DNA of 64,000 nucleotides, from the NCBI RefSeq assembly GCF_024713945.1, contig NC_134683.1:1726501-1790500 (forward strand), given 5' to 3'. Under the pieces are notes generated by a model that saw only the letters and a program-made list of their open reading frames with translations, had not been told where the DNA came from and searched no databases. A program made the translations under genes and the position numbers. The stretch is from Dermatophagoides farinae (lineage: Eukaryota > Arthropoda > Arachnida > Sarcoptiformes > Pyroglyphidae). Below, piece after piece: positions 14,428-24,158 of this stretch (position 1 is the first letter of the stretch; every line of letters starts with the position of its first letter).

Positions 14428-15388
14428 GACATCTCTTTGTTTATTATTGAAAACTAAACTGCAATTTGTTTTTTTTTTATTCAAAGTTACCGGCCTTTAC
14501 TCTGTGAATCAATTTGAATTTTTCAAGAATTTTCAAAGGATTTTATTATCGACCAATTTAGAGGTTAAATAGGTTGTAGGGGTTGTCTCTGTTTTTTTTC
14601 ATTAAAAAAAACACACACACACACAGAGAGAGCATGCCTATGAGTTGTTTGTTTTAGATCGATTACAATCGATTCAAAATGTTTCTACGTGTGTTTTTCG
14701 TCAAATGAAATTATCATTTTCATTATCATTCATATGACATTTTTTTAAATTTATTTATTCGTGTCCCGAAAACCATGGTTGTTGTTGTTGAAATTTTTAT
14801 CGATAATTTTCAAATTGATTTTTCATGAAAATTTTCTTTCATTTTTCGTTTAATGGAAATTTAAAAAAAAAATTAAAAATCGATTTCATAAGATTCATAA
14901 CTGAACATAATTCACTGGGAAAAAAATGTCCGAAAAATGAACATTGAAACTGGAAAAAATTTTTGATTATTAACTACCACATTTTATTTTCTGGAAAAAC
15001 AAACAGATTTTATTTCTTTTAAAAATGGTTTCATAACACAATTTTCTGGTTTAAAATGGCGCAACTGCTCAAATTCAAAAAAAAAATTCTTGAATTTGAA
15101 TTTTTTTCCCGGTACATGAGAATAAAAATAGAAGAAAAAAAATGTCATCTCCATAATTCATCATCAGATAATTTTTTCTTTTTTTTTGATATCATTAATT
15201 TCATATCATGAATTTTATTGATCGATCTCGATTCTTTTGAATTCAAACAATGAATTGAGAAATGATCATCATATTGATAACGACTGGCTGCATTCGACAT
15301 ATTTCAATCAATTGTTATCATTTGATTTTCAGTGCTCGACTTGTTCAATCATCAACGATATTGATATTGATAATAAATAATAATAATA

Positions 15389-16720
15389 ATGTCTAGACCA
15401 GAACGAGATTGGCGAATATTTTTTTACATTGTAAGACCAATAAAGAATAAATATCAACGTGATATTCATATAGTGGATATATTTGAAAGTGGTTTTCAAT
15501 ATCTAAAATATTTTACATTTCGTATTGATTATAATCGATATGATTATGGTAAACATAATATACGATTGTCATCTGATGTATTCAAACGTATTATACGAAA
15601 ATCAATATTCATATTTATGGTCATCTGTTATCCAATTTTATTATTATTATTCAATAATAATGATTATTTAATTAGTATCAAAATTCTTGAACAAATGGTA
15701 CATTCAAATGGAGTTGGTCTATTGTTATTTGAAATGATCATCATGATGTTTCTAGTGGAAACAATGTGGCTACGTTTATTACGTTCAATACTTAATTATA
15801 AATCATCGGAAAATGATTTTTTCATTGAATATGAAAATTTTGATGATGATAAACAATTGACAATGAAAATGAGACGATATTTGATACAATTTTATACGTT
15901 CAGTGAATATGGTTCCATTGTTGTTTATGATATATCAATGTTTGGTTTATTCATCATGACAATGATGCATACATATTTCTGTATTGAATATTATTTCAAT
16001 GATCGTATTACATTCATACAAATGATAACCGATATACCAATGTTTGCTATTACCTGTAATCATGTTTCCTATCTATTAGGACATTTGTTATTATCCATTA
16101 ATTTTCAATTATTTTTGATTGAATTTTTTAAATCACAATTAAAACATTTGTTACGTATATCACAATTTATGTTGATGGATTACAGACCAACAAAACGTTC
16201 ATATTATCTGGCAAAACAATTATTTTGGTCAAATTTTCAACGAAAATATGTACAACTTTATAGTGAAACCATTGGTTTTAATCGTACATTTAGCATTGTA
16301 TTGTTCTATATGGAAACCATATCCAAATTATCCATTCTGATGTCAACTATATTCTATAGTAAACAGATACATATGAGTGTTTATAATTCCACAGCATTAA
16401 TCGGTTTAATGTCATCATTTTGTTATACAACTTGTTTATATGCACGTATAACCGATTTACCATCTTGTAATCAACAATGTTCACGAACAATATCCTATTG
16501 GTTGGCAAGACAGACCAGATTTATGATCTATAGACCACAATGGCGACAATCAATTAAATCCAATCTATTCATGCAGACAATGACCAATAATCAATTTGGT
16601 TTTACATGTGGTCAATTATTTTTCATGACAAAATTTAAATATATTGAAATATTAATGATGAATCTGCCATTAATATTATTGTTTTATAAAAAAATTTGTA
16701 TTTCATCATCGATTTATTAA
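15389..16720 (+). CDS. Receptor-array gene 1: divergent gustatory-receptor-like membrane protein (subgroup A)
   Basis: An intronless frame of 443 residues and the most divergent of the eight. It shares the family plan: an N-terminal segment with a D-I-F-x-x-G-F-x-Y motif, several hydrophobic membrane segments, a charged middle loop, a helix with E-T-x-x-x-N-R-T and L-F-Y-M-E-T-x-x-K, and a C-terminal block in which S-N-L-F-x-Q-T-M precedes F-G-F-T-C-G-Q-L-F-F. The protein ends F-Y-K-K-I-C. Seven or so membrane spans and the length fit the insect/chelicerate gustatory-receptor family, which forms ligand-gated ion channels in chemosensory cells. The canonical TYhhhhhQF motif of span 7 is not evident, so the assignment is an inference. 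The start ATG follows a TAA-rich leader. No stop or frameshift is seen. Confidence 0.75.
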   Translation: MSRPERDWRIFFYIVRPIKNKYQRDIHIVDIFESGFQYLKYFTFRIDYNRYDYGKHNIRLSSDVFKRIIRKSIFIFMVICYPILLLLFNNNDYLISIKILEQMVHSNGVGLLLFEMIIMMFLVETMWLRLLRSILNYKSSENDFFIEYENFDDDKQLTMKMRRYLIQFYTFSEYGSIVVYDISMFGLFIMTMMHTYFCIEYYFNDRITFIQMITDIPMFAITCNHVSYLLGHLLLSINFQLFLIEFFKSQLKHLLRISQFMLMDYRPTKRSYYLAKQLFWSNFQRKYVQLYSETIGFNRTFSIVLFYMETISKLSILMSTIFYSKQIHMSVYNSTALIGLMSSFCYTTCLYARITDLPSCNQQCSRTISYWLARQTRFMIYRPQWRQSIKSNLFMQTMTNNQFGFTCGQLFFMTKFKYIEILMMNLPLILLFYKKICISSSIY

Positions 16721-17104
16721 TAATGAATAATGATTCTCATGATGAATGAATGAAAAATTTTATTTTTGGTTTGATAAATGTTTATTTTTCTCATTTTTTT
16801 TTTTTTTTTTGAAAATACAATTTAGAATTCATTGCTCCATGAAAAACAATCAAAAAAAAAACAATCATCATAGATTTTAATCAAAAAAATAAAATTGAAA
16901 AATTCATAATTTTAATGTCTTGTTTATATATTGATTTGTGAAATGCATAATATTTGCCCCCCCAAAAAAAATCGATCACATTGTTTGATGATCTATTCAA
17001 TTTCATTAAAAAAAAAGAATTTGAATTTATTTGAATTTATTTTTTCATTTTGAAAATAGTTCTTGATTCTTCTTCTTTTAATTTTTTAAAATTCAAATAC
17101 CAAA
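16721..17104. promoter_or_regulatory. Spacer 1-2 of the array with a block shared by other spacers
   Basis: From about 16811 the sequence resembles the spacer before gene 3 (18526-18760): a stretch beginning AATTCATTG.TCC.TGAAAAAC, then ATTGATTTGT.AAATGCA and ATCGATCACAT..TTTGATGATCTATTC, then TTCTTGATTCTTCTTCTTTT just upstream of the ATG. Such sharing suggests duplicated promoter and leader sequence. It may hold receptor-specific cis elements, but no factor site was identified. Confidence 0.55.
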
Positions 17105-18451
17105 ATGGCAAAAACTAAAATGGCTATTCTTAGTATTGAGAAATATCGAAATATTCAAATATCGGATATATTTCATTGTGGATTTGAATATTGGAAAAAT
17201 TATACTCTACGTTGTGAATATTCATTGTATGAATATCAATATCGAATGATTTCGAAACGATTCGAATTTTTTCGCCATAATATATGGATATCATTCAATG
17301 CATGGGCTGGAATCCTATTCCTATTGGCAATGATTTGGGAACCATTCAACGAAATAATCATCGGAAATAAACATTTTGAACGTATAGTCGATGGTAAAAA
17401 AACCGATCTATTACTTATCTATGGAGCCATTTCATATTCAATTTTTGAATTAATGTGGTCGCATTTATTTAAAAATTTTCTTCATTATCGTTCATCAATG
17501 GATGATTATCTGATTAAAAATATTGATTATGATGAAAAACAATTATTACCAGAATTACAGTTATATTTGCGAAAGTTTTTTATCATTTCCGATTCAATTA
17601 CCGATCTATCACGCCGATTAGTATCGTTTTTCATCACGATAATATTGTTAATATACACAATTTTTGGTTGCATTTTATATCATGATAGTCGGATCAACTT
17701 ATTTCAATTGATTATAAGCGTTCCATTTTTTTCATTTTTTTGTCGTTATACTAAAACACGGGCAGCATATTTCATGATATTAAGTTTCTTAATATTTCTA
17801 ATAACGTTTCATAAAGTTCGTCTCCATCAATTGATGTTAAAATCACAAAAAACATTGAAACAAAAATCAACGAATCCACATTATTACCGTGGCCATCAAC
17901 GATTCAATCTGAATGAAAAAATTAATAAAATATTTTGGAATCGTTTCCAGATTGAATATGTAAATCTGTATGCCGAAACGGCACAACTCAATCGTACAGT
18001 CAGTTTAATACTTTTTTATATGGAAACAATGTCAAAATTTGCCATCATATTTTCTTGTGTTTTCATTAGCCAACAGTTGAAAATGAATTGGATGAGTTTC
18101 TCATCCGTAATGGCTATTATGAGCCTTTTTTTCCTAATATTATGCCTGAATTGCATAATAACAACTATACCATCGATTGATAAGAATTGTAGCAAATTTA
18201 TTTTCTATGATTTGGCTCGTTCACAATGGCATCGTTTTAGAATGGTCAATCAATCAATGACCGTTAGTTTAGTATGGCGACATTGGATTAAATCTAATTT
18301 ATTCGTACAAACAATGACTGAAAATCGTTTTGGTTTTACATGTGGTCAATTATTTTTCATTACAAAATTTAAATATTTTGAAATGTTATTCTTAAATTTA
18401 CCATTGATAATGTTGTTTTACAAGAAAATTTGTTTATCTGGATCGATTTGA
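17105..18451 (+). CDS. Receptor-array gene 2: gustatory-receptor-like protein (subgroup B)
   Basis: Intronless, 448 residues. Hydrophobic stretches lie near 61-78, 100-118, 172-192, 198-212, 221-238, 298-321, 333-354 and 410-438, consistent with about seven spans and one re-entrant or weak segment. The N-terminus MAKTKMAILSIEKYRNIQIS is almost shared with gene 3. The C-terminal block N-L-F-V-Q-T-M-T-E-N-R-F-G-F-T-C-G-Q-L-F at 398-417 is the family signature. A basic loop around 238-280 (many K/R, H) separates the third and fourth spans from the later ones. A role as chemosensory ion channel is inferred from size, topology and tandem expansion. The ATG at 17105 is supported by alignment with gene 3. 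Confidence 0.78.
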   Translation: MAKTKMAILSIEKYRNIQISDIFHCGFEYWKNYTLRCEYSLYEYQYRMISKRFEFFRHNIWISFNAWAGILFLLAMIWEPFNEIIIGNKHFERIVDGKKTDLLLIYGAISYSIFELMWSHLFKNFLHYRSSMDDYLIKNIDYDEKQLLPELQLYLRKFFIISDSITDLSRRLVSFFITIILLIYTIFGCILYHDSRINLFQLIISVPFFSFFCRYTKTRAAYFMILSFLIFLITFHKVRLHQLMLKSQKTLKQKSTNPHYYRGHQRFNLNEKINKIFWNRFQIEYVNLYAETAQLNRTVSLILFYMETMSKFAIIFSCVFISQQLKMNWMSFSSVMAIMSLFFLILCLNCIITTIPSIDKNCSKFIFYDLARSQWHRFRMVNQSMTVSLVWRHWIKSNLFVQTMTENRFGFTCGQLFFITKFKYFEMLFLNLPLIMLFYKKICLSGSI

Positions 18452-18827
18452 AAATTGTTTCGCTAATGTTTTTCTTCACTTTAATTACCTTTGTAAATGA
18501 ATATTGAGAATTTATGTTTTTTGTTAATTCATTGGTCCGTGAAAAACAACACGAAACAATCATAGATTTTATTCAGAAATAAAACTAAAAGATTCGTTAT
18601 TATGCCTTGAATATTGATTTGTAAAATGCAAAATATTTATTCAAAAAATCGATCACATCGCTTGATGATCTATTCAATTTCATTGAAAAAAAAATCTTGA
18701 AGAATTTGAATTTATTTTTCATTTTGTGAAAAGTTCTTGATTCTTCTTCTTTTAATTTTTTAAAATTCAATTTTGTGTTAGACAAAAGCTTTTCGAAACT
18801 ACTTTTTTTTAAAATTGAAATATCAAA
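18452..18827. promoter_or_regulatory. Spacer 2-3 of the array
   Basis: The first part (18452-18513) matches the 3' flank of gene 3 (20181-20252), and the rest matches spacer 1-2. It carries the shared ATCGATCACATCGCTTGATG block near 18648 and the CTTGATTCTTCTTCTTTTAA block near 18736. No other gene is visible. Confidence 0.55.
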
Positions 18828-20180
18828 ATGGCAAAAACTAAAATTGCTATTCTTAGTATGAATAAATATCGAAATATTCGAATATCGGATATATTTCATT
18901 GTGGATTTGAATATTGGAAAAATAATGCTCTACGATGTGAATATTCATTGTATGAATATCAATATCGAAAGATTTCAAAACGATTCGAATTTTTTCGCCA
19001 TAATATATGGATATCATTCAATGCATGGGCTGGAATTCTATTCCTATTCGCGATGATTTGGGAACCATTCAATGATTTAATCATCGGAAATGAACATTAT
19101 AAACGTATGGTCGATTGTGAAAGAACCGATATATTGCTGTTATTTACGGCCATTTCTTTTTCAATTCTTGAATTAATGTGGTTACATTTATTCAAAAATT
19201 TTCTTCAATATCGTTCATCAATGGATGATTATATGATTAACAATATTGATTATGATGAAAAACAATTATCACCAGAATTACAGCTATATTTACGAAAGTT
19301 TTTTACCATTTACGATATAATTTCCGATCTATTTCATCGATTATTATCATATTTTATCACACTAACATTGTTGATATACACAATTTTCGGTTGCATTTCC
19401 CTTCTGAATAGTCGAATCAACTTATTGCAATTGATTATAAGTATTCCATTTTTTTCATTTTTTTGCCGTTATTCTAAAACTGGTGTAGCAAGTTTTGTGA
19501 CAATGACAATGGGTTTCATATTATTTTTGGTCGAACTTCATAAAGTTCGTCTTAAACAATTGATGTTAAAATCAAGAAAAACATTAAAACAAAAATCGAC
19601 GAATCCACATTATCACCGTGGCCATCAACGATTCAATCTGAAAGAAAAAACGAAGAAAATATTTTGGAATCGTTTTCATATTGAATATGTAAATCTGTAT
19701 GCCGAAACGGCACAACTTAATCGTACAGTCAGTTTAATACTTTTTTATATGGAAATTGTAGCCAAATTTGCCATCATAGTTTCTTGTGTATTCATCAGCC
19801 AACAGTTTAAAATGAATTGGTTCAGCTTATCATGCGTAGTGGCTATAATGACCCTTTTCTTCCTTATGGTAGGTATAAATTCCTTAATCGCAGCTCTACC
19901 ATCATATGATCAGAAATGTGGCAAACTTATTCTTTATAATTTGGCTCGTTCACAATGGCATCGTTTTCGAATGGTCAATCAATCCACAAATGCTAGTTTA
20001 TTATGGCGACATTGGATCAAATCTAATCTATTCGTACAAACAATGACTGAAAATCATTTTGGTTTCACATGTGGCCAATTGTTCTTTATTACTAAATCCA
20101 AATATGCCGAGATATTATTGTTAAATTTGCCCTTGATAATGTTGTTTTACAAAAAAATTTGTTTATCTGGATCGATTTGA
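18828..20180 (+). CDS. Receptor-array gene 3: gustatory-receptor-like protein (subgroup B)
   Basis: Intronless, 450 residues, close to gene 2 at both ends (both finish S-G-S-I). Topology and signature blocks are as in gene 2. A stretch of about 313 bp (19698 to about 20010) is base-for-base the same as 23679-23991 in gene 5 by my reading, although the upstream halves of the two genes differ, which points to gene conversion or unequal exchange. The frame is intact, so the gene is probably functional. Ligand unknown. Confidence 0.78.
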   Translation: MAKTKIAILSMNKYRNIRISDIFHCGFEYWKNNALRCEYSLYEYQYRKISKRFEFFRHNIWISFNAWAGILFLFAMIWEPFNDLIIGNEHYKRMVDCERTDILLLFTAISFSILELMWLHLFKNFLQYRSSMDDYMINNIDYDEKQLSPELQLYLRKFFTIYDIISDLFHRLLSYFITLTLLIYTIFGCISLLNSRINLLQLIISIPFFSFFCRYSKTGVASFVTMTMGFILFLVELHKVRLKQLMLKSRKTLKQKSTNPHYHRGHQRFNLKEKTKKIFWNRFHIEYVNLYAETAQLNRTVSLILFYMEIVAKFAIIVSCVFISQQFKMNWFSLSCVVAIMTLFFLMVGINSLIAALPSYDQKCGKLILYNLARSQWHRFRMVNQSTNASLLWRHWIKSNLFVQTMTENHFGFTCGQLFFITKSKYAEILLLNLPLIMLFYKKICLSGSI

Positions 20181-20764
20181 AAATTGTTTTACTAATGTAT
20201 TTCTACACTCTAATTACCTTTGTAAATGAATATTCAGAATTTATGTTTTTTGTTAAGATTGAATACAGCACAAGTAGAGACGTAAATAATACATAATACA
20301 CATAAAATTCACACAAGAGACTGGTTGTTGTGGTTTTTAATAACATGCTCACCAATCAATACATATGGAATCATTGTTATTGTAATTGTTGCTGCATATG
20401 TCAACAATAGCACTTAATTTTTTACATTTTTTTCTGATCCAAATGAAAAAAGTTAATTTTGATCAAAAATAAACTGGAAAAAAACTCATCATCTTTATGT
20501 TGAATATCGATTTTTGGAGACCAAATAAAATTCATTATAACACATAATGATCTGTTTAATTAAATTATATGTCTACCTTTATGGAACTTTGAACATAATA
20601 ATTAACATTTCTATATTCTTAATGATCAGTAACATATAATGGATCGTAAAATTTTTTCTCGTTCATTTAGAAATTTCTTTTTCATTAATTTAATTTTGTT
20701 CCAGTTTGTGTGTGATTGTTGAATGTTTTCATACAAAAATATTTTTCTTATTTCTGTGAGAAAA
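20181..20764. promoter_or_regulatory. Spacer 3-4 of the array, with a unique insert
   Basis: Positions 20181-20252 match the 3' flank of gene 2. About 20253-20445 has no counterpart in spacers 1-2 or 2-3 and includes ATACAGCACAAGTAGAGACG; it looks like an inserted fragment of unknown origin. From about 20520 the sequence again resembles the leaders of genes 5 and 6 (ACATAATGATC.GTTTAATT, ATATGTCTAC, then GATCAGTAACATATAATGGA). The segment 20723-20764 is in frame with gene 4 but aligns with untranslated leader of gene 6. Confidence 0.5.
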
Positions 20765-22099
20765 ATGAGGATAACATTTCTGAATTTTGGTAAATATCGA
20801 AATATTCAAATATCGGATATATTTCATTATGGATTTAAATATTGGAAAAATAATACACTACGATGTGAATACTCATTATATGAATATCAATATCGAATGA
20901 TTTCAAAACGATTCAAATTTTTTCGCCGTAATATATGGATATCATTCAATGCATGGGCAGGAATTCTATTCCTATTCGCAATGATTTGGGAACCATTCAA
21001 TGATATAATCATTGGAAATGAACATTATAAACGTATGGTCGATTGTGAAAGAACCGATCTATTATTGTTCTTTGCAGCCATTGCATATTCAATGCTTGAA
21101 TTAATGTGGTTACATTTATTCAAAAAATTTTTTCGTTATCGTTCATCAATGGATGATTATCTGGTTAAAAATATTGATTATGATGAAAAACAATTACTAA
21201 CAGAATTACAGCTATATTTGCGAAAGTTTTTTATCATTTCTGATCTGATAGCTAATCTATTACGTCGATCAGTAACGTATTTCATCACACTAATATTGTT
21301 GATATATACAATTTTCGGTTGCATTTTCTACCTTGATGGTCGAATCAACTTATTTCAATTGATTATAAGTATTCCATTTTTTTCATTATTTTGTCGTCAT
21401 ACTAAAAATTCTGCAGCAAATTTTATGACAATGAGTTTCATATTATTTTTGCTCGAATTTCATAAAGTGCAACTTAAACAATTGATGTTAAAATCACAAA
21501 AAACATTGAAACAAAAATCAACGAATCCACATTATCACCGTGGCCATCAACGATTCAATCTGAATGAAAAAATTAATAAAATATTTTGGAATCGTTTCCA
21601 GATTGAATATGTAAATCTTTATGCCGAAACTGCACAACTTAATCGTACGGTCAGTTTGATACTTTTTTACATGGAAACTGTAGCCAAATTTTCTATCATA
21701 GTTTCTTGTGTATTCATCAGCCAACAGTTTAAAATGAATTGGTTCAGCTTATCATCCGTAATGGTTATAATGGGCATTTTCTTTCTAATGTTAGGTATAA
21801 ATACACTAATCGCAACTTTACCATCATATGATCAGAAATGTGGCCAATTTATTCTTTATGGTTTGGCTCGTTCACAATGGCATCGTTTTCGAATGGTCAA
21901 TCAATCCACAAATGCTAGTTTATTATTATGGCGACATTGGATCAAATCAAATCTATTCGTGCAAACAATGACTGAAAATCATTTTGGTTTTACATGTGGC
22001 CAATTGTTCTTTATTACTAAATCCAAATATACAGAAATATTATTGTTAAATTTACCATTGATATTACTATTTTACAAGAAAATTTGTCTATCACCTTAA
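20765..22099 (+). CDS. Receptor-array gene 4: gustatory-receptor-like protein (subgroup B)
   Basis: Intronless, 444 residues from the ATG at 20765. An upstream in-frame ATG at 20723 would add 14 residues, but that segment aligns with the non-coding leader of gene 6, and the N-terminus MRITFLNFGKYRNIQ matches MKITFLNLDKYRNIQ of gene 6. The family signature near the C-terminus (N-H-F-G-F-T-C-G-Q-L-F-F) is present. It ends C-L-S-P rather than S-G-S-I, as do genes 5 and 6. A TTA triplet insertion (N-A-S-L-L-L-W-R) is shared only with gene 5. Confidence 0.78.
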   Translation: MRITFLNFGKYRNIQISDIFHYGFKYWKNNTLRCEYSLYEYQYRMISKRFKFFRRNIWISFNAWAGILFLFAMIWEPFNDIIIGNEHYKRMVDCERTDLLLFFAAIAYSMLELMWLHLFKKFFRYRSSMDDYLVKNIDYDEKQLLTELQLYLRKFFIISDLIANLLRRSVTYFITLILLIYTIFGCIFYLDGRINLFQLIISIPFFSLFCRHTKNSAANFMTMSFILFLLEFHKVQLKQLMLKSQKTLKQKSTNPHYHRGHQRFNLNEKINKIFWNRFQIEYVNLYAETAQLNRTVSLILFYMETVAKFSIIVSCVFISQQFKMNWFSLSSVMVIMGIFFLMLGINTLIATLPSYDQKCGQFILYGLARSQWHRFRMVNQSTNASLLLWRHWIKSNLFVQTMTENHFGFTCGQLFFITKSKYTEILLLNLPLILLFYKKICLSP

Positions 22100-22823
22100 T
22101 TAGCCAACTTAATTGTGAAATGATTTCTATATTAAATAATAAAATTGTCGGACCGATTAAACAAATTCTGTCAGATCGACCGGCTGCTTTCTTATCCAGA
22201 CGATACAAAAAATTCTTGAAAAGTAACATCACAGGCTTGTTGTCATCAACGCAAAATCCACAATGTAACGGGCTCAATGAACGAACAAATCAAGAATTGA
22301 TAAAATGATTGAGATGCAAAATAAACGATCCAAGTTGATGATGACATTCTCGTGGAAATTGCATATGACCAAAACAAAAGTTGACCACTTTTATTGAACG
22401 CACAAATAAAATTCTAAAGGTTGTATCAGAATCGAACGTGGAAATGAATTGGCCAAACTAACACACAAATAAGAAAACAGAGGTAATTAATTTCAACAAA
22501 CTAAGGCTATATCATCATGATCCGGGAAAATTTCGAATAGGGGCGGGGAGATGTCACGACATATAAGAAATATTTATTCAAAAAAAAAAAATCAATTACA
22601 ACAGATAATGATCCATTTAATTTTTTTATTATATGTCTCTGTTCACGAAACTTTGAATAAAATAAGCATTCCTATACTTATTGATCAGTAAAATATCTAG
22701 GATTGAAAAATATTTTTCTTGCTCATTTTGGGAAAAAGTTTCTTTTTTCATTTATTTAATTTTGTTTCAGTGTGTGTGGTTGTTGTTTTATGCAAAAACT
22801 TTTTCGTATTTTTTGAGAAAAAA
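22100..22823. other. Spacer 4-5 of the array, split by a retrotransposon fragment
   Basis: The first 40 bp are the 3' flank shared with genes 5 and 6 (TAATTAGCCAACTT...). A Ty3/gypsy fragment follows to about 22565. After it, the conserved upstream block of the array resumes (ATTTATTC, an A run, AATGATCCATTTAATT, TATATGTCTC.GTTCACG, TTGATCAGTAA.ATATCTAGG). Positions 22719-22823 are in frame with gene 5 but align with the untranslated leader of gene 6. Confidence 0.65.
22143..22565 (+). mobile_element. Dead Ty3/gypsy-type LTR retrotransposon fragment (integrase end, purine tract, LTR start)
   Basis: Translation of about 22140-22305 gives the end of an integrase catalytic core: S-D-R-P-A-A-F containing the second acidic residue, then S-S-T-Q-N-P-Q-x-N-G-L-N-E-R-T-N with the third. 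After that the frame decays through stops and shifts (weak D-x-x-L-V-E-I-A-Y-D-Q-N similarity). Near 22538-22551 there is a purine-rich AGGGGCGGGGAGA followed directly by TGTCACGACAT, the arrangement of a polypurine tract and LTR start. RT, protease and gag are absent, so the copy is non-functional. Flanks on both sides match neighbouring array spacers, so it was inserted into an existing receptor spacer. Confidence 0.8.
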
Positions 22824-24158
22824 ATGATAATAAAATTTCCAAATTTCGATAAATATCGAAATATTCAAATATCGGATATATTTCATTATGGATTTAAATA
22901 TTGGAAAAATAATACATTACGTTGTGAATATTCAGTGTATGAATATCAATATCGATTGATTTCAAAACGATTCGAATTTTTTCGCCATAATATATGGATA
23001 TCATTCAATGCATGGACCGGAATTCTATTCCTATTGGCAATGATTTTGGAACCATTCAATGATATAATCATCGGAAATGAACATTATAAACGTATGGTTG
23101 ATTGTGAAAGACTCGATCTATTAATGATCTTTGGAGTCATTGCATATTCAATTTTTGAATTAATGTATTTTCATTTATTCAAAAATTTTCTTCGTTATCG
23201 TTCATCAATGGATGATTATCTGGTTAACAATATTGATTATGATGAAAAACAATTACTACCAGAATTACGGCTATTTTTGCGAAAGTTTTTTATCATTTCT
23301 GATATAATTACCGATCTTTTTCATCGATTATTATCGTATTTTATCACATTAACATTGTTTATATACACAATTTTCGGTTTCATTTCCTATCTGAATAGTC
23401 TAATCAACTTTTTGCAATTGATTATAAGTGTTCCAATGTTTTCAATTTTTTGTCGTTATACTAAAACTCGCGCAGCATATTTTATGATGTTAAGTTTCAT
23501 TGTATTTCTAATTGAATTTCATAAAGTTCGTCTTAAACAATTGATGTTAAAATCACAAAAAATGATGAAACAAAAATCAACAAATTCTCATTGTCACTAT
23601 GGCCATCAACTATTCAATCTGAAAGAAAAAATGAAGAAAATATTTTGGAATCGTTTTCATATTGAATATGTAAATCTTTATGCCGAAACGGCACAACTTA
23701 ATCGTACAGTCAGTTTAATACTTTTTTATATGGAAATTGTAGCCAAATTTGCCATCATAGTTTCTTGTGTATTCATCAGCCAACAGTTTAAAATGAATTG
23801 GTTCAGCTTATCATGCGTAGTGGCTATAATGACCCTTTTCTTCCTTATGGTAGGTATAAATTCCTTAATCGCAGCTCTACCATCATATGATCAGAAATGT
23901 GGCAAACTTATTCTTTATAATTTGGCTCGTTCACAATGGCATCGTTTTCGAATGGTCAATCAATCCACAAATGCTAGTTTATTATTATGGCGACATTGGA
24001 TCAAATCAAATCTATTCGTGCAAACAATGACTGAAAATCATTTTGGTTTTACATGTGGTCAATTATTCTTTATTACTAAATCTAAATATACCGAAATATT
24101 ATTGTTAAATTTACCATTGATATTACTATTTTACAAGAAAATTTGTCTATCACCTTAA
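22824..24158 (+). CDS. Receptor-array gene 5: gustatory-receptor-like protein (subgroup B, mosaic)
   Basis: Intronless, 444 residues from the ATG at 22824; the frame is open upstream to 22719, but that part aligns with untranslated leader. The protein is a mosaic. Its N-terminal half is its own version of the subgroup, about 23679-23991 is identical to gene 3, and the last part (N-A-S-L-L-L-W-R onward, ending C-L-S-P) matches gene 4 nearly base for base. All family motifs and spans are retained. Recent sequence exchange within the array is the likely cause; an assembly collapse or chimera is the alternative. Confidence 0.78.
   Translation: MIIKFPNFDKYRNIQISDIFHYGFKYWKNNTLRCEYSVYEYQYRLISKRFEFFRHNIWISFNAWTGILFLLAMILEPFNDIIIGNEHYKRMVDCERLDLLMIFGVIAYSIFELMYFHLFKNFLRYRSSMDDYLVNNIDYDEKQLLPELRLFLRKFFIISDIITDLFHRLLSYFITLTLFIYTIFGFISYLNSLINFLQLIISVPMFSIFCRYTKTRAAYFMMLSFIVFLIEFHKVRLKQLMLKSQKMMKQKSTNSHCHYGHQLFNLKEKMKKIFWNRFHIEYVNLYAETAQLNRTVSLILFYMEIVAKFAIIVSCVFISQQFKMNWFSLSCVVAIMTLFFLMVGINSLIAALPSYDQKCGKLILYNLARSQWHRFRMVNQSTNASLLLWRHWIKSNLFVQTMTENHFGFTCGQLFFITKSKYTEILLLNLPLILLFYKKICLSP

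Larger units (their letters stand above)
12860..15388. other. Spacer between JNK and the receptor array
   Basis: No gene is supported. It contains three CA runs (13471-13491, 13561-13581, 13913-13923), poly-T stretches, ATG/ATA repeats, and a dispersed 80-bp direct repeat listed separately. The last 200 bp should include the promoter of the first receptor gene; no clear core promoter motif was seen. Confidence 0.6.

Noticed and set aside
20723-20764. Longer N-terminus for receptor gene 4 (and 22719-22823 for gene 5)
   Set aside because: These segments align with non-coding leader of gene 6, and the conserved protein start is the internal ATG.
22084-22308. A 74-residue gene after receptor gene 4
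   Set aside because: Its content is the integrase core end of a truncated Ty3/gypsy element, so it is annotated as a mobile-element fragment.
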